Part shown: piece after piece, positions 48,005 to 60,624 of the stretch
Layout: the number at the start of each line of letters is the position of its first letter
Position numbering within the stretch: the stretch's first letter is position 1
NCBI GenBank assembly: GCA_029961685.1
Contig: JARWKL010000012.1
Location: 24,723,227 to 24,787,226, forward strand
Origin: Aristolochia californica
Lineage: Eukaryota; Streptophyta; Magnoliopsida; Piperales; Aristolochiaceae
Direction: 5' to 3'
Length of the DNA stretch: 64,000 nucleotides
The notes under the pieces: model-generated
Seen by the model: the letters and a program-made list of their open reading frames with translations, nothing else
What the model was told of the DNA's origin: nothing
The model's database searches: none
Translations under genes and position numbers: made by a program

Positions 48005-48016
48005 TGGTATCAGAGC
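48005..48016 (+). other. Copia primer-binding site
   Basis: TGGTATCAGAGC, complementary to initiator methionine tRNA, lies a few bases after the 5' LTR. Confidence 0.9.
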
Positions 48017-51000
48017 TAGATACCACTGATCTGACTTCATTTTAGTTTAATTTTTTTTTTAGCGAGCACAAATTCTCTGTGCGTGACACTCTTTTGGGCA
48101 CTGTGTGTGGCTATTTGCCGCACCAGTCGGCCTCGCCAGAAGGAGATGCCCAGTGCACCACTGGTTGCGCTTAAGATACACACATGTCACACATTTGCGC
48201 CTAAGAAAAAAAAATGGCACAATCGCATTCGTTGGAGGCTCATCGGTGTTTGTGCGCGTCGACGTTACGAAGCCGACAATGCCAGCATTAGGAAGGCTCT
48301 CATAAGGGCGAAGCCAGGTCGGGAGCATCGATTTTTACATTATCTAGCAATCTCAACTGTGTTGTTTGCACGCTAAAGCATCGATAATGCTCTTTGTCCA
48401 CGTCAGTCGGCGGTTCATGACCCAATACCGTGCGTCAAAGAAGGTGCAATGGCATCGCCCAACATCTAGTTCTTGCACCAGAGTTGTGCATTCATCGGAG
48501 GAAGTCGGACCGGCATTTGTGAGTGTAGGCCGGCAGTGGGTACACATTGGGTGGCATGAGATGCACCAATATTTACATGTTGGGTTGCGCCGGTCGGTTT
48601 GGGATGTGTCAACGGTGTCGAGGTTGTGACAAAGGCTGGCGGTAAGCACATGATTGACGACTCCCTTCGTTCATCACGTTTTATAGCTCTTCGCTGAATA
48701 GAGAGGCGTTGGCTTGCGCGGGGTGCGCTAGCGATGGGGGGGGGGGGGCATAAAATGCCCCATTTGCACATAGCTTGAAAAGAAAAGGTAATCGCATATC
48801 CTTAGTGTGTTCTGATTCTAATAAGATTTATATTTCTTATAGCACTTAGTGGAATGATTCTGATACTACAATCCATGTTGCCAACACCATAGAGGGTTTT
48901 TTGAACCAACAAAAACCAACTCAAAGTGAATGTTCCATCTATTTAGTAAACAAAATGGGTTCACATGTGGAGGCAGTTGGAACTTAACTCGTCCTCAACA
49001 CTGGTTTTGTTTTTGAAGTTGAAAAGAGTTTTTATGTTTCATCATTTTTTAGAAACCTTATCTCAATTTCTAGAGTTTCACCTTTTGGATTTGGTCTTAA
49101 TTTCCTTGGAAATTCCCTTCAATTGTATAAAGACCATGTTCTTGTTGGAAATAAAATTTTAGATGAAGGATTGTTTAAACTTTTTTTAAACCCTACCTTT
49201 GATTTCAGTCTTATTACTGTGTATGGTACTAATGTTGGCATTAAGCATAGTGTTTTAAACGATAAATCCTCCATATTGTGGCATAGGAAATTAGGCCATA
49301 TATCCATTAATAGAATTAAAAGATTGGTTAATGATGGAGTCCTTGAGACTCTTGATTTTACTGATTTTTAGTACATGTGTGGATTGCATTAAACGAAAAC
49401 AAATCAACAAGTACAAGAAAGGTGTCAAGGGGACTTCCGATGTTTTAGAAATAATACACATTGATATTTCATGTCCTTATGATCCATGTATTAATGGTTA
49501 AAAATATTTTATTATTTTTATTGATGACTATACACGATATATGTATCTCTATCTGCTTTATAATAGAAGTGAAACAATAAATATTTTTAAGGTTTCATAA
49601 GTAGAGGAATAATTAGGTAAACAAATCAAAATCATAAGGTCATATAGAGGTAGTGATTATAATGGTAGGTACACTGAAAGAGGACAATTGCCTGATCCTT
49701 TTGCAAGGTTTCTTGAGGAACAAGTTGTTGTGCCACAATACACAATGCCTGGCTCACCGTCTAAAAATGGAGTGGCTAAAAGAATAAATCGAACATTAAT
49801 GGACATGGTAAGGAGTATGATTAGTAACTCTGATCGCTCTTTGTCTTTGTGGAGTAAAACTCTCAAAACTTTACCCTATACTTGATAGGGTTCCAACCAA
49901 TGCGGTTCATAAAATATCATTTGACTGATGGAAAGGTTAAAAACCTAGTTTAAGGCATGTGTATATTTGGGGCTGCCCATATGAAGTTTGAATTTACAAT
50001 CCACATGAGACAAAGTTAAACTCTAGAATTGTCAATGGACATTTCATTGGCTATGCGAAAAAAAAATCTTAATGGATAAAGATTTTACTGTCCATCTCGT
50101 TCGACGAGAATTATTGAATCTAAGAATGCAAGGTTCCTTAATAACTATGAGATTTGTGGGAATAGCCAAACTCGAATCTTAGTTTTTGAGGAGCATACGG
50201 GTTCTCAACTTGCTCCAACAACTTCACATAGATTAATTGTCATTTAGGAAAATCATGAGGATTCAATTACTCATAAAGAACCATCTCATCATGAGGATAT
50301 TCCTATAGATCCATTACTTAACATTCTTAACCTGAAATTTTTGAAGTACCATCAAGAATTAAAAAGATCTTCAAGAGTTGGAAACTTGTAATTTCTTTAA
50401 AGTATGAAGTGTACCTTTAAGAATCTGACATGAATATTGGTGTTGGAGATGATCCTATTTCGTTTTCACTGACAATGGGTGGACATAAATCCACATTATG
50501 AAATGATGCCATGAAGTAAGAGTTGAATTCAATGGCTAAAAACCAAATATGGGATCTTGTTGAATTGCCTAAAAGGGAAAAGGCCATTGGTGTAAGCGGG
50601 TTTTTAAAACCAAAATAAACTTTTTACTCAGTATTGAAAGGTATAAGGTTAGATTTGTAGCTAAATGATTTAATCAACAAGAAGGAATTGATTATCACGA
50701 TAACTTATCTCCTCTTTCAAAAAAGAATTCATTTTGGATAATTATGACATTAGTAACTCATTTTGATATTGAGTTATATCAAATGGATGTGAAAACGATT
50801 TTCCTTAGTGGAGACTTAGAAAAATAAATTTACACGAAATAATCTGAACGTGAGGAGAATGATCACTTGGTTTGTAGACTTAAAAATCTATATGTGGACT
50901 GAAACAAGCCTCCTGTCAGTGGTATTTAAAATTCCATGATTTATTTCTTCATTTGGTTTTATGGAAAATATCATTAATCAATGTATATACAATAAGTTCA

Positions 51001-52370
51001 GTGAGAGCAAAATAATTTTCGTTGTCATATATGTAAATGATATTCTACTTGCTTCAAGTGATTAGGATTACTTCATGAGGTTAAACGATTTATCTTGATG
51101 AAATTATATATGAAATAGATGGGCGGAGATTCTTATGTCATAGGCATAAAGATTGATAGAGATAGATACCAAGGGACATTAGGATTATCTCAAGAAACCT
51201 ATATCAATAAAATTTTAGAAATATTTTGAATGAAAAATTGCTCATCTGGTGTTGCACCTATTGTCAAATGTGACAAATTAAGTTTGGAACAAGGTCCACG
51301 AAATAATTTAGAGAGGGAACAAATGAAAAATATTTCATATGTTTCTGTAGTTGGGAGTTTAATGTATGTTAAGGTTTACGAAAAACCTGACATAGCAAAT
51401 GCAGTAGGAATGTTGGTAACCCCGGTTTGGACAATTGGAAAGTTGCAAAGAAAGTCATGTGATGCCTTCAAGGGACTAAAGATTACAAACTTATGTATAA
51501 TCGATCTGATCATTTGGAAGTGATTGGATCTTCAGACTTTGATTTTGCTGGTTGCCTTGACTCGAGAAAGTCGATATCGGGATACGTCTTCTAATTAACT
51601 AGAGAGGTTATTTCTTGGAGAAGTGCAAAACAATCCTTGATTGCTATTTCTATCACAGAAGCAAAATTTGTAGCGTGTTTTAAAATGACATCACACGTTA
51701 TATGGTTGAGGAATTTTATTTTAGGGTTAAACAAATTTGACACAATTTCTAAGCCATTGAGGATTTACTGTGATAATTTCATAATAGTGTTTTTGGCTAA
51801 AAACAATAAGAGTGTAAGTCGTAGTAAAAATATTGACATAAATTTCTTAATTATTCGAGAACATTTCAAAACAAACAAAGTGGTTGTGGAACACATCATT
51901 ACTGGATTAATGATTGTTGATCTGTTGAGAAAAAATCTACCACCCATTGCTTATAAGGGACATGTTGAACATATGAGACTCAATTTTATTATGTAATTTT
52001 AAGTAATTGTGATTCTTTTTATGTTTGTATCACAATTTTCAATTAAAAAACTCCATTAATTTCATATTTGTCTTTTCTTATTTAATAGTATATATACAGT
52101 TTAGAGAATGACAATATAAGTTATCCAGAATGAGCATTGGAAAGTTCATTCATAAAGATATGCACGACATATGGTTCTCATTTAAAGGAGATAATTGTAT
52201 TTTAATACGTGGAAGGTAATGTTTGCTCTAAAGGACTTACCGTCACGATTCATATAATTTAATATTCTTTTGTTTGGGTATAAGGACATTTTATTCATGA
52301 GAAACATTTTTGAAGATATATCAATATTTAATGATACATATTAAGTATGTGAATGGGTCAAGTGAGAGAA

Positions 52371-52644
52371 TGTTAGACACGTTCAAATATGAACCATTAT
52401 CGAGGAAGTGGTTTCCCTTGGATGTAAGACGTAATAGATAGTTGTAAATTGGCCAACAGTTACAACCTCTCTTACTTTGATGGGGAAAAAAGAGTTTAAG
52501 GGTTACAAATCAGGTCTAAAATAGAGCATGTGTTCTCCATCAAGGAATCCCTGAATAGACGAGCGAATATCTGTTATTCTAGAAATTGGTCACCCATGAC
52601 AGAAGGAAATTCATGTTGTATTTAGAAATTCAATTGTTTTAACA
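52371..52644 (+). repeat. 3' LTR of the intact-ended copia element
   Basis: It begins TGTTAGACACG directly after a purine-rich AAGTGAGAGAA and ends TTTTAACA before the ATAGC target duplication. Confidence 0.88.
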
Positions 52645-52649
52645 ATAGC

Positions 52650-54600
52650 TAGCCAAAATATTTGATAATATTAATGAAACATCAATTCTTGCATTTGTTT
52701 AAAGGAATAATATATCTTCTTTATTTTATTTTGTCATGAAAAAACAAACATTCTTTAAAAATAAATTCATAAAATAAATCAAAACCTAAGTTTTAATGTA
52801 TTGTACTTGTCTTAGCCAAAAATTTATTTGACTTCATTATCTTCAAGACATTCTAGCCATTGTTGCTTGTTATTATTAAAAATGAGAATTAAGAAAAATG
52901 TTGAATTTTAAAAACAAGGAATTAGTTGATATTAGGTCATAAAATCAATAGTTAATTTGGATTCTTAGTTTCCTGTTAGCATTTGCTCACAAATAAAATA
53001 AATTTATATAAAAAAATAAATCGATTACAACAAAAACTTTAAGGAAACATTGTCTTGCTTTCTATATTTCATATTAAATTGGCTTAAGTAGCTAGCACCT
53101 TCTATTGGGTGAGAAAAAAAAAAAAAAACTTTAGTTTATACAAATAAAATATTTTATGTATTTATAAATCCTTTGTGCACTAAATTAAGTTGACTCCATA
53201 TAGGATCTTCATGTATTACCTGAAGCTTCACAAAATATTTGAAGTTCATTGAGAACAAGTCAGAGCCAATAATAATTAATCATGTATTCTTTAATATTTC
53301 TTGATATATTTAAAGGCCAACTATTTCAAGAAAATTATAATTTACATTTTCTTCAATCAAACTATTTTCACGACTCATTTACCATTTTTCTAATGTTAAA
53401 TTGGGTTGAAGGCTCTCTCCCAAAATGAGTAGCCACTTAGGAAACCTTTTTTTCCCAGCTAATAAATTCAAAATTTTTGTATCCACTAATCCATATGGGA
53501 CTATTTCTTAAAACCCTCATATAATGAAAAAATCATGAATCATTTATAAATAAAATCTACTATAACATAATTTTATTAGTGACTAATAGAAGATTACTAG
53601 TGCTCGATGACTTTTGATACTTAATTTTGAGTCATAATTATTTTGTCCTTTATCGAAGTCCAAGAATTTTGGAGACAATATTGAATCAAATGTGATCCAA
53701 CAATTTCGAAGACAATATCGAATCAAACAAAGTCAGAGAATTTTGTAGATAAGATCGAATCAAACGCAATCCAAGAATTTCGCAAACAATATCGAATCAA
53801 ACAAAGTCCAAGAATTTTGTTGAGAAGATCGAATCTCATTTCATAAACAAAGACATAATCATAAATTCAGTCCACTATTAGTGTGAGTGTGGAGTTTAGA
53901 GGGAGCCCTAAATATATTGAAAGGCTAATAATCAAAAATAAAAATTCACTCCTACAATTTTCTTTTTTCCAAACTCAAGTCCCTAACTAGCTTTATAAAT
54001 ATTCATTCACCGTTTTCTCAAATTATAATATGTAAAAAGAAAATACTAATATTTAACTTATTTAAAGAACTTTCACGCTATTGGATTGTGAATCCATGAT
54101 AGAGAGATATAAGTGGACAGAAAAAAAAAATCTCAGAATATCAAGAGTCAATGGCAAGGTCGAAATGGCATCTGGCATGAAGAGGCAGCCACAGGTTACC
54201 ATGTTTCATCCCACGTATTGATTGAAAATCTCTTCATGCATGAAAAGGCTTTTAACGCGGTTGCATGAATGAGAACATAATGGAAGCCCGTAATTAATTA
54301 GCAGAAGAGAAATCCAGCAAAATTTATCTGCAGCAGAGTGGAGCATTTATTCCATTCCAACAGAGAAATCCGGGCGGTGCATGCACAGACATTTTTCTTG
54401 CAAATTCGCTAATCTTTCTGGGATGTCATGAAAACAACAGGCGGAAGCAGAGATGCAAGAGTAACAGAAAAAAAAAAGGGTAGAATGGAGCGAATCGAAT
54501 CGAAAACAGAGGCGAAGCTGTTTCTGTGAGGGTCATGAGTCCCCGGATTCCACGCCCGAAATACCCGAGGCGATAAAATCCGTTCAGATTTCCTTCCCTG
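52650..54600. other. AT-rich intergenic DNA before the LBD gene
   Basis: Apart from the 37-bp minisatellite at 53,657-53,837, I see no gene or named repeat. The last few hundred bases before 54,791 should contain the LBD promoter and leader. Confidence 0.45.
53657..53837. repeat. 37-bp minisatellite, about five copies
   Basis: The unit is roughly A(G/A)TCCAAGAATTT(T/C)G followed by AGACAATATCGAATCAAAC. Odd and even copies differ in a consistent way (AAGATCG versus CAATATCG), so a two-unit, 74-bp higher-order repeat is visible. Confidence 0.85.
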
Positions 54601-54790
54601 AGAGTGAATCTGTTGGAGTTCTTTCCCTTTTCACTCCCACCTCTCCCTCTTCCTTTTTTTGGGTTGGTGACTTCTCATCTTTCTGGGAGAAATCCGGGGA
54701 AAAAAAGGCGGAGAGGGGAGAAAAAAGAGCAGGCTCCTCCGCCGGAACCGCGGCCGACAACATTTACCTCCTTCTTCTTCCCCCCAAGAA

Positions 54791-57473
54791 ATGAGCTCCA
54801 CCTCGTCTTCTTCTAGGGCGAGCAACGGCAGCGGCATCCAGGCCTGCGCTGCGTGTAAGTACCAGCGGAGAAAATGTACACCCGACTGCATTCTTGCGCC
54901 TTATTTCCCTCCCGAGAACCAGCCACAATTTCTCAACGCTCACCGCCTCTTTGGGGTCAGCAACATTCTCAAGATCATCAAGAATCTCGACGCCGTCCAG
55001 CGATCGGAGGCCATGAGGTCCATCATCTTCCAGGCCGACGCCCGGGCTAGGGATCCTGTCGGTGGCTGCTACGCCATCATCATCGATCTCTGGCGCCAGA
55101 TACAACGTGACACCGCCGAACTCGACAGCGTTATGCGCTACCTCGCCGTCTACCGAGACCAGTTCGTTCGAACTGCTCAAACTCAGGGATTGCCGCCGCC
55201 GGCGATCATCCCCGCTCAGAACCCTCAGGTGGACCCCATGCTTCAGCTTTTACAGCTGCCGACAGCGGTAGCATCCCCTCCTCCGCCCCCGCCGACGATG
55301 ATCCCTTACAACAACCAGCAGATGCTGCCGCCGCAACAACAGCTGCCCAATTATTCCTCCTACCTTCCGCAGCAGCTGCAACAATTGCAGACTAACCATT
55401 TCCATTTCCCCTTCCCCGCCGACGAGACTCAGACCCATGAGGAGATCATGCAAAGCAACGAAGACAACAACAACACCCAAACGGCCGATTATAACAGCAA
55501 TGTCAATGGCGAAGACAGTAGCTTCTTGGATAATTCAGGAACAGATAATTTTGAAAACGAGTACGACGACGATGTGAAGCCGCACTTGCTTGGGATGTTG
55601 GATGCTACTCCACCTTTGCTGGGGAATCCGAACGAATCATTTCCATGCAGGTTCGGATTTCGATCTTCAATCCCCCCGTTAATCTTTGTTCTTTGACACA
55701 TAAAATTACATAACAAAACGAATGAAAAACTCCTCAAACTGATCTCTCTCCACGGCAAAATGGAGGCCAGACGATTGACGATCCTTCGAATTAACGTATA
55801 ATAATAACCTCAACATACCCCAGAACCCTCCGAATTCAAAAACTGGAATTTAATCTTCTATAAAAACGTAAAATACTTTATTTTGTTTTTCTGCTGAAGA
55901 TTTTGCTGTTCTAACAAAAGATAAGACGATAAGCTCTGTGTAGGTACAGATAAGAAAATTGAATCAAAATCCATTCAGTGCCGTCCCTGTAAACTCTTTC
56001 TGTTTAAGCAGCTCTGAGTTTTCAACAATAACTTGTCAAATTCAATCCAAATCTTTTAGATTTGCTAGAAAATGAAACATCTTCACAATCCATCAGTAGG
56101 CAATGCACTCCTTGTTCTTCTCTATATGTTTAAGTCAGATTCTGATATGCCATGTCAAGTCATGCTTCTTTCTGTGTATTTGATCAAATTGTTTAGGAGG
56201 CAATGGAACTCCTTGTTCTTCTTTCTTGAACTTTAAGCTTCATCCAAAATATTGGAAAACTGAATGAAATTAGATCTTTTGATACCAATTTTAAATTTTC
56301 TATTTTTACATATTAAAGAATATAATGGGGATAATGGAAGAGTTAAATGATGTAAGAAATGTTAATGTCTTGTATAAACAAGCTACCATATAAGTGATCT
56401 TTTTGACCTTTAATCTGACTTTTTGTTTAGAAACACTAATTTCATTATAAAATGATCTTAAAGGTCGGTTTGAAACCCACATAAAAGAAAATAAAATAAA
56501 ATAAAATAGAATAGAAAACTATTTTCTATTGTTTGGTAGCAAAAAATCATTGACAGAAAAAAAAAAAAAAAGAGGGAAAGTCACTTTCTCTCTTAGTTAA
56601 CAAATTTTCTCTCACAAAATGATGGAATTTGGAAAGAAAATAAAATAAATAGAAACTTGAGAGAAAATTTTAATTATAAAAAAATTAAAATATTACTACT
56701 TTTCTTTTCTTTTCCTTTTTTCACGTGTATCCAAACAAGAAAACTATATTTCTCTTTCAATTTTCTTGGGCATCCAAACAAAAGAAAAGAAACCATTTTC
56801 CTTTCCTTTTCTCTTCTCTTTCTCTTTCTCTTTCTCTTTCTTTTTTCTTCTTTTAAACAAGATACTGAAGTCATTGTTTGTTTATGGTAGTGTTAACTAT
56901 GACTGTCTGAGATTATGGATGTCTTTTACTGTTACCATTTGTGTTTATTCTACCAAAACTTCATACCAGAAACCTCCTCATATTCTACGATTTTTTCGTT
57001 GTTATGATCATCCGTATTTCCTTGTTTTATCCACTGATATGTGTGTTTCAATTAATAAAAACATATACTATAGATAGATAGAGATATAGTAATCAAGCTT
57101 CACTCTTATGTCACAAGGTTCAAATACCCTAGTAAAGGTTCAGTTCTGTTTTATCTTCAAACAATACCATCCACTGAATATACTTCTGCCATAACTATCT
57201 GTCTACATTGAAAAGATCTTTTCTTTTTTTTACTTCAAAGAAGAAAAATGTTAGCAACAAGTATAAATTAGTCTTCTAAAGCCACTTTAATTGTTCCCTT
57301 GGATTGAATTTCTTTTGATAAAAACCAAATCATGTTTTTGTGTTAGCAGCAGCAGCAGCAATAGATCTCCCATAGGAGAGAGTGCAGCCAACATTGACGA
57401 TGTGCAAGAGCATGATTTAAAGGGTGCAGCATCTCTATTTACCCTTCAAAACTGTAACAATTCTGGTGTATGA
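54791..57473 (+). CDS. LBD22: LOB-domain transcription factor, LBD22-like
   Basis: Exon 1 (54791-55650) and exon 2 (57347-57473) join in phase 2 and give 328 residues. The zinc-finger-like block is CAACKYQRRKCTPDC, with C19, C22, C29 and C33 in CX2CX6CX3C spacing. The GAS block contains FLNAHRLFGVSNILKIIKNL, followed by RSEAMRSIIFQADARARDPV and a coiled-coil segment. LBD proteins bind DNA and control organ boundaries and development; the RSxAMRxIIxQxxARAxDPVGGC wording points to the LBD22 group. The C-terminal half is Pro/Gln-rich with an acidic stretch. Without splicing the frame would run on to FGFRSSIPPLIFVL and stop at 55,696. The spliced end (ESAANIDDVQEHDLKGAASL) looks more like an LBD tail. 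The intron carries a MITE-like element. Confidence 0.88.
56520..56740 (-). repeat. MITE-like repeat, copy B, in the LBD intron
   Basis: Read on the minus strand it starts TTTGGATACACGTGAAAAAA and follows the same order as copy A: GAAAAGAAAAG, TAATATTTTAA, CATCATTTTGTGAGA, AGAGAAAGTGACTTTC and a TACCAAACAAT end. Its ends form imperfect terminal inverted repeats of the type TTGTTTGG(A)TA. Confidence 0.7.
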
Positions 57474-58174
57474 TTTGATGTCTGATGCCAAAAGTTTCTT
57501 TAGTCTGTGCTGTTGAATAGTGTATCTGATCCAATATGGGGAGTGTAGGGAGATTGAAATTATGAAGCAATCCTTTCTCCCCATCATGTGAACCTTGTAA
57601 TACATGTTATGTAGTAAAAAACGAAGAAAAATGTTCTTAGCCAAAACCATATTTTGAAAACTTGGCCACAAAATATATTGAAGATCAAGGTAGAAGGCAA
57701 GGATAGTTCAGATATGATGTTGCAGTGGTGTTGAACAAGTACTTTTCTGCTGGACCCATCTGGTCCGTGGATCTGATCAGAGGTTAACAGTGCGGACTCT
57801 CATGGGGTTGGAATGGAAAATGGTTTTAAGAGAGCAACTAGTCTAAGTTAACATCGAACTCTTTCTCTCTAATATTTTCCCGTTGTAAATTATGTTTTCT
57901 TTCCAATGTTGCTTTCTCTGTGCTGATGGTTGCATTTGAGAGAGAAATGCCTTTTTGCTTTGGCTGTGTTCTACCCAAGTTGAGCAAATGAAACAAGTAC
58001 AGACCCAGAAGAGACTGGGATTTGGTATTTCCATAACCTGGAGTAATCCCTTTATTAATCTTCAATGCTCCTTCAACTTATTTACAGATTTCATCCCAAA
58101 CACGACTTTCAAAATTTCATGATAAATCAAGCAGACTAGCTTCTACAAAGAATATCTCAACAGTCAACAACAAT
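57474..58174. other. LBD 3' flank meeting the carrier gene 3' end
   Basis: Convergent 3' ends. No other gene or repeat is seen. Confidence 0.45.
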
Positions 58175-59829
58175 TCAGTTAATCTTCATATTTGATTTCA
58201 TCATCTCATAGAAGAGATAGCTTAGAGCTGCTGATGGTAACACCTGCAAGTCCCATTTATGCCAATGTTAGAGCTAACAAATGCTTTGCCGTCGAAGAAA
58301 GCAAGACTGAAAGGGAAGAAGTGTTAGACCTGAAGGGCGCTGGGAACCAGACCCGCGAAGAGGGAGCCTACTCCTTGTTTCTCAATCAGATTGACGAATG
58401 CAGCGACCAAGCCAAGTCGCCTGACCCGTTGCAGCTGCTGCTGCCTGCGCATAACTTCCAGTGGGTACGTTACAGTTTCGGCTATCGCCCCGGCGATGGC
58501 ACCGTAGATGAGAGTCCTCGCCGCTCCCAGTTCCCCCTCTTTTGTTTTCTTCTCGCCCTTTTCGTATCTGATTTTCTTCATTTGTTTGGAGAGGTAAGAC
58601 GCCTTGAGCACGTCGTAGACCGCATAAAAGACGGCACTAGCGGGTCCCATACTAATCAACGCCGGAGTCAGGCCCTTGTAAAGCGAGAGAAGACCTTCGT
58701 TTTGGACCATGTTGATGAAGCAACCCACCACCCCTCCCAGAGCTTCGCCTCCCGGTGCCACAAGCCTCGTCCTAATCTGCAACTCAACGGGCCGGTACGG
58801 TCGATGTAAAAACTTCGTCTTTTTCAGAACAAGAGAGTGAGGCGACAGAAGAACCTCACCGTGTCGAGAGGAAGGCAGACAACGGTGGCGACAATACCGG
58901 AAATACCGCCACCGATGAGCCGGTCGTGACTGGTGATCTCTTTGCTGCCGCGGGAGTGTACGAGGCGATCGCAGTACATGTCGTAACAGACGAAGTTGAT
59001 GGATTTGAAGGGTACCATGCGGAAGAGGTTGAGAAGGTTACCCTTCCAGAACCCCAATATGCCCTCCGACACCCAGATCCACTGGATGGTTTTCAGCCAT
59101 GTTAATCTCGATCCTTGGATGATGCATTCCAGCTTCAGTCTCTCCAGAGGCGCCACGCATGTCCTGTGTGCAGAGAAAAACCAAAGTGTCCGATCAAATG
59201 CGTCACTGAGCAAGTTCATACTATTTCTCTGCTTTGTAATCGTCTTGGGCTCTTAAAACAAAATGTAGTTTCTAGAATTTATTAATCAAGAGATTCAAAA
59301 CGAAAGTCTAATGGCTTTTAGATACAGAAAAAGGTAAATGGAGGAAAACGTCAGAGCTTCCCACTATTGACTGACTGAGGAATGAGGAGGAGACGAACCT
59401 TGAAAAAATGGTGGAAATGGCACCAGCGAGAAGGAACTTGGGCATATCATCCCAAGAGCTCTTTCCAACTGAATTCCCTGCAACCGCAGGTCCTCTCCCT
59501 TCAAACTTCTTCCTTTTTTCTTCTTCCTCCTCCCCCTCCTTGATTCTAAGGGCTAAACAGGTCGCAGATGATGGCAACCGTGTTTTCTCCTGTACAGGGC
59601 CATTTCTTTTTATGAACCCAACATTGAGAATCATTCTCTGGAGCTCCGATAGCACATTGAAAGCCAAAGAGTTGCGAGATTTCTCGACAAGGCAAGACTG
59701 GAGAACCGCTGACGAGAAAGCAGAACCCGAGATTGGGGTGAAGAGGAAATCATCACTCGCTTCGTATGACAGCTGAACCTTCGGGAAATACTTCTGTATC
59801 AATGTGGAGGAAGAAGAGGATTGTGTCAT
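58175..59829 (-). CDS. Mitochondrial carrier, BTL-type adenine nucleotide transporter
   Basis: Four exons, 59399-59829, 58860-59163, 58330-58776 and 58175-58243, give 1251 nt and 416 residues. After a long N-terminal extension (~130 residues, with an EGEEEEEKRKK stretch) come three mitochondrial-carrier repeats. Each keeps its Px[DE]xx[KR]-type signature: CVAPLERLK, CLPLDTIRTR and TYPLEVMRRQ. Between them lie the usual GFWKGNLLNLFRMVPFKSIN and SLYKGLTPALISMGPASA segments. This architecture matches the plant Brittle1-like BTL group (BTL3-like), thought to move adenine nucleotides across the inner mitochondrial membrane; substrate and exact membrane are inferred. Exons 2-3 and 3-4 join in phase 0 and 1-2 in phase 2. 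Helix-forming residues are intact and no frame break was found. Confidence 0.92.
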
Positions 59830-60624
59830 GGAACCCAGTTGAGATTAAAAAGGAAAAAAAATACGGATTTGGATCAAAAGAGAGAGAGAGAGAGAAAATG
59901 AAAGGAGATGATTATATGTGATTAGCCCAGTCTATATGTCTGGTAGTGACACAGAGGAGATTTCTTTTGTGGCGGAGGTAATAAGGGAAGGAAAGCGAGA
60001 AATGGTGACCTCCAGTTTTATTTGAGGAAAGATAAGGAAATGTCCGGTGTGAAACAGAGGACGCATAAGAGCCAGAAAGTCTGTGAAATGTGCGTCTCCC
60101 TTAATTTCGATAGTCGGCAACAGTCTTGAGTTGAGAAACCCCACAGAGCCTCTATTCACCCTATGGGTGAATCTGCCATTAGAGGCCGACACAAGACAAT
60201 GTTTCAGTTGATACAATCGATACGTATCGGATTTTGGAAGCCTTGCTACAGAAGATAATCGAATTGCTGAAATTCCTCAAATCTCGTCAATGCAACAATC
60301 ATCACCCTCCGTTTTATGCCGAGCCTAATATTGCAAAATGACGATCAGATTCAGCACAATGGACGATTGATCCAACCAAAATCGCTGGCCACACTAACAC
60401 TGCCTCCTGGAAAATCCGCTTGCCTATTGGTTCTAGCAGTGGGCCCTTCTTTCTCATTTGTCCCTAGATCTCGATAGAATGACTTCATGGGTCTCGGCGG
60501 CGAGACCCGTACAAGCGTATATAATAATTTTTGACGATGGAACGGAAAAATTAAAAGCCGATACCCGTCCTGCCGATTTCTGTGTTTTTTTCCTGTTTCC
60601 CCTCGCCCGTCGGAGTACAGTGGG
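59830..60624. promoter_or_regulatory. Possible shared promoter region
   Basis: About 800 bases lie between the carrier ATG (minus) and a possible plus-strand start at 60,625. The carrier leader includes a GAGAGAGAGA run near 59,881. Divergent use is inferred from orientation only, and depends on the downstream gene being real. Confidence 0.3.

Larger units (their letters stand above)
47710..52644 (+). mobile_element. Ty1/copia retrotransposon with both LTRs, inactive
   Basis: The element is bounded by a 5-bp target duplication ATAGC (47705-47709 and 52645-52649). LTRs lie at about 47710-48001 and 52371-52644. The primer-binding site TGGTATCAGAGC follows the 5' LTR. The polyprotein is in pieces: protease-like remnant near 48.9 kb; GAG-pre-integrase (WHRKLGHISINRI, then C-x2-C) near 49.3 kb; integrase (GSPSKNGVAKRINRTLMDMV) near 49.8 kb; reverse transcriptase (FDIELYQMDVKTIFLSGDLE) near 50.8 kb; RNase H (SWRSAKQSLIAISITEAKF) near 51.65 kb. 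Many stops and frameshifts break it. The LTRs differ at roughly a fifth of sites by eye, so the insertion is old. A clear gag is not seen. Confidence 0.92.

Noticed and set aside
48059..48771. Protein-coding gene in the GC-rich block of the copia element
   Set aside because: Frames on both strands are equally open and none resembles a known protein; it lies between the primer-binding site and pol remnants.
53657..53837. CRISPR-like array of spaced repeats
   Set aside because: The 37-bp units are directly adjacent with no unique spacers, and the host is a plant; this is a minisatellite.
56657..56890. Overlapping frames in the LBD intron
   Set aside because: They arise from pyrimidine-rich repeats of the MITE-like region and are low complexity.
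58192..58809. A 205-codon plus-strand frame
   Set aside because: It is antisense to the carrier exons, whose minus-strand translation has clear carrier signatures.
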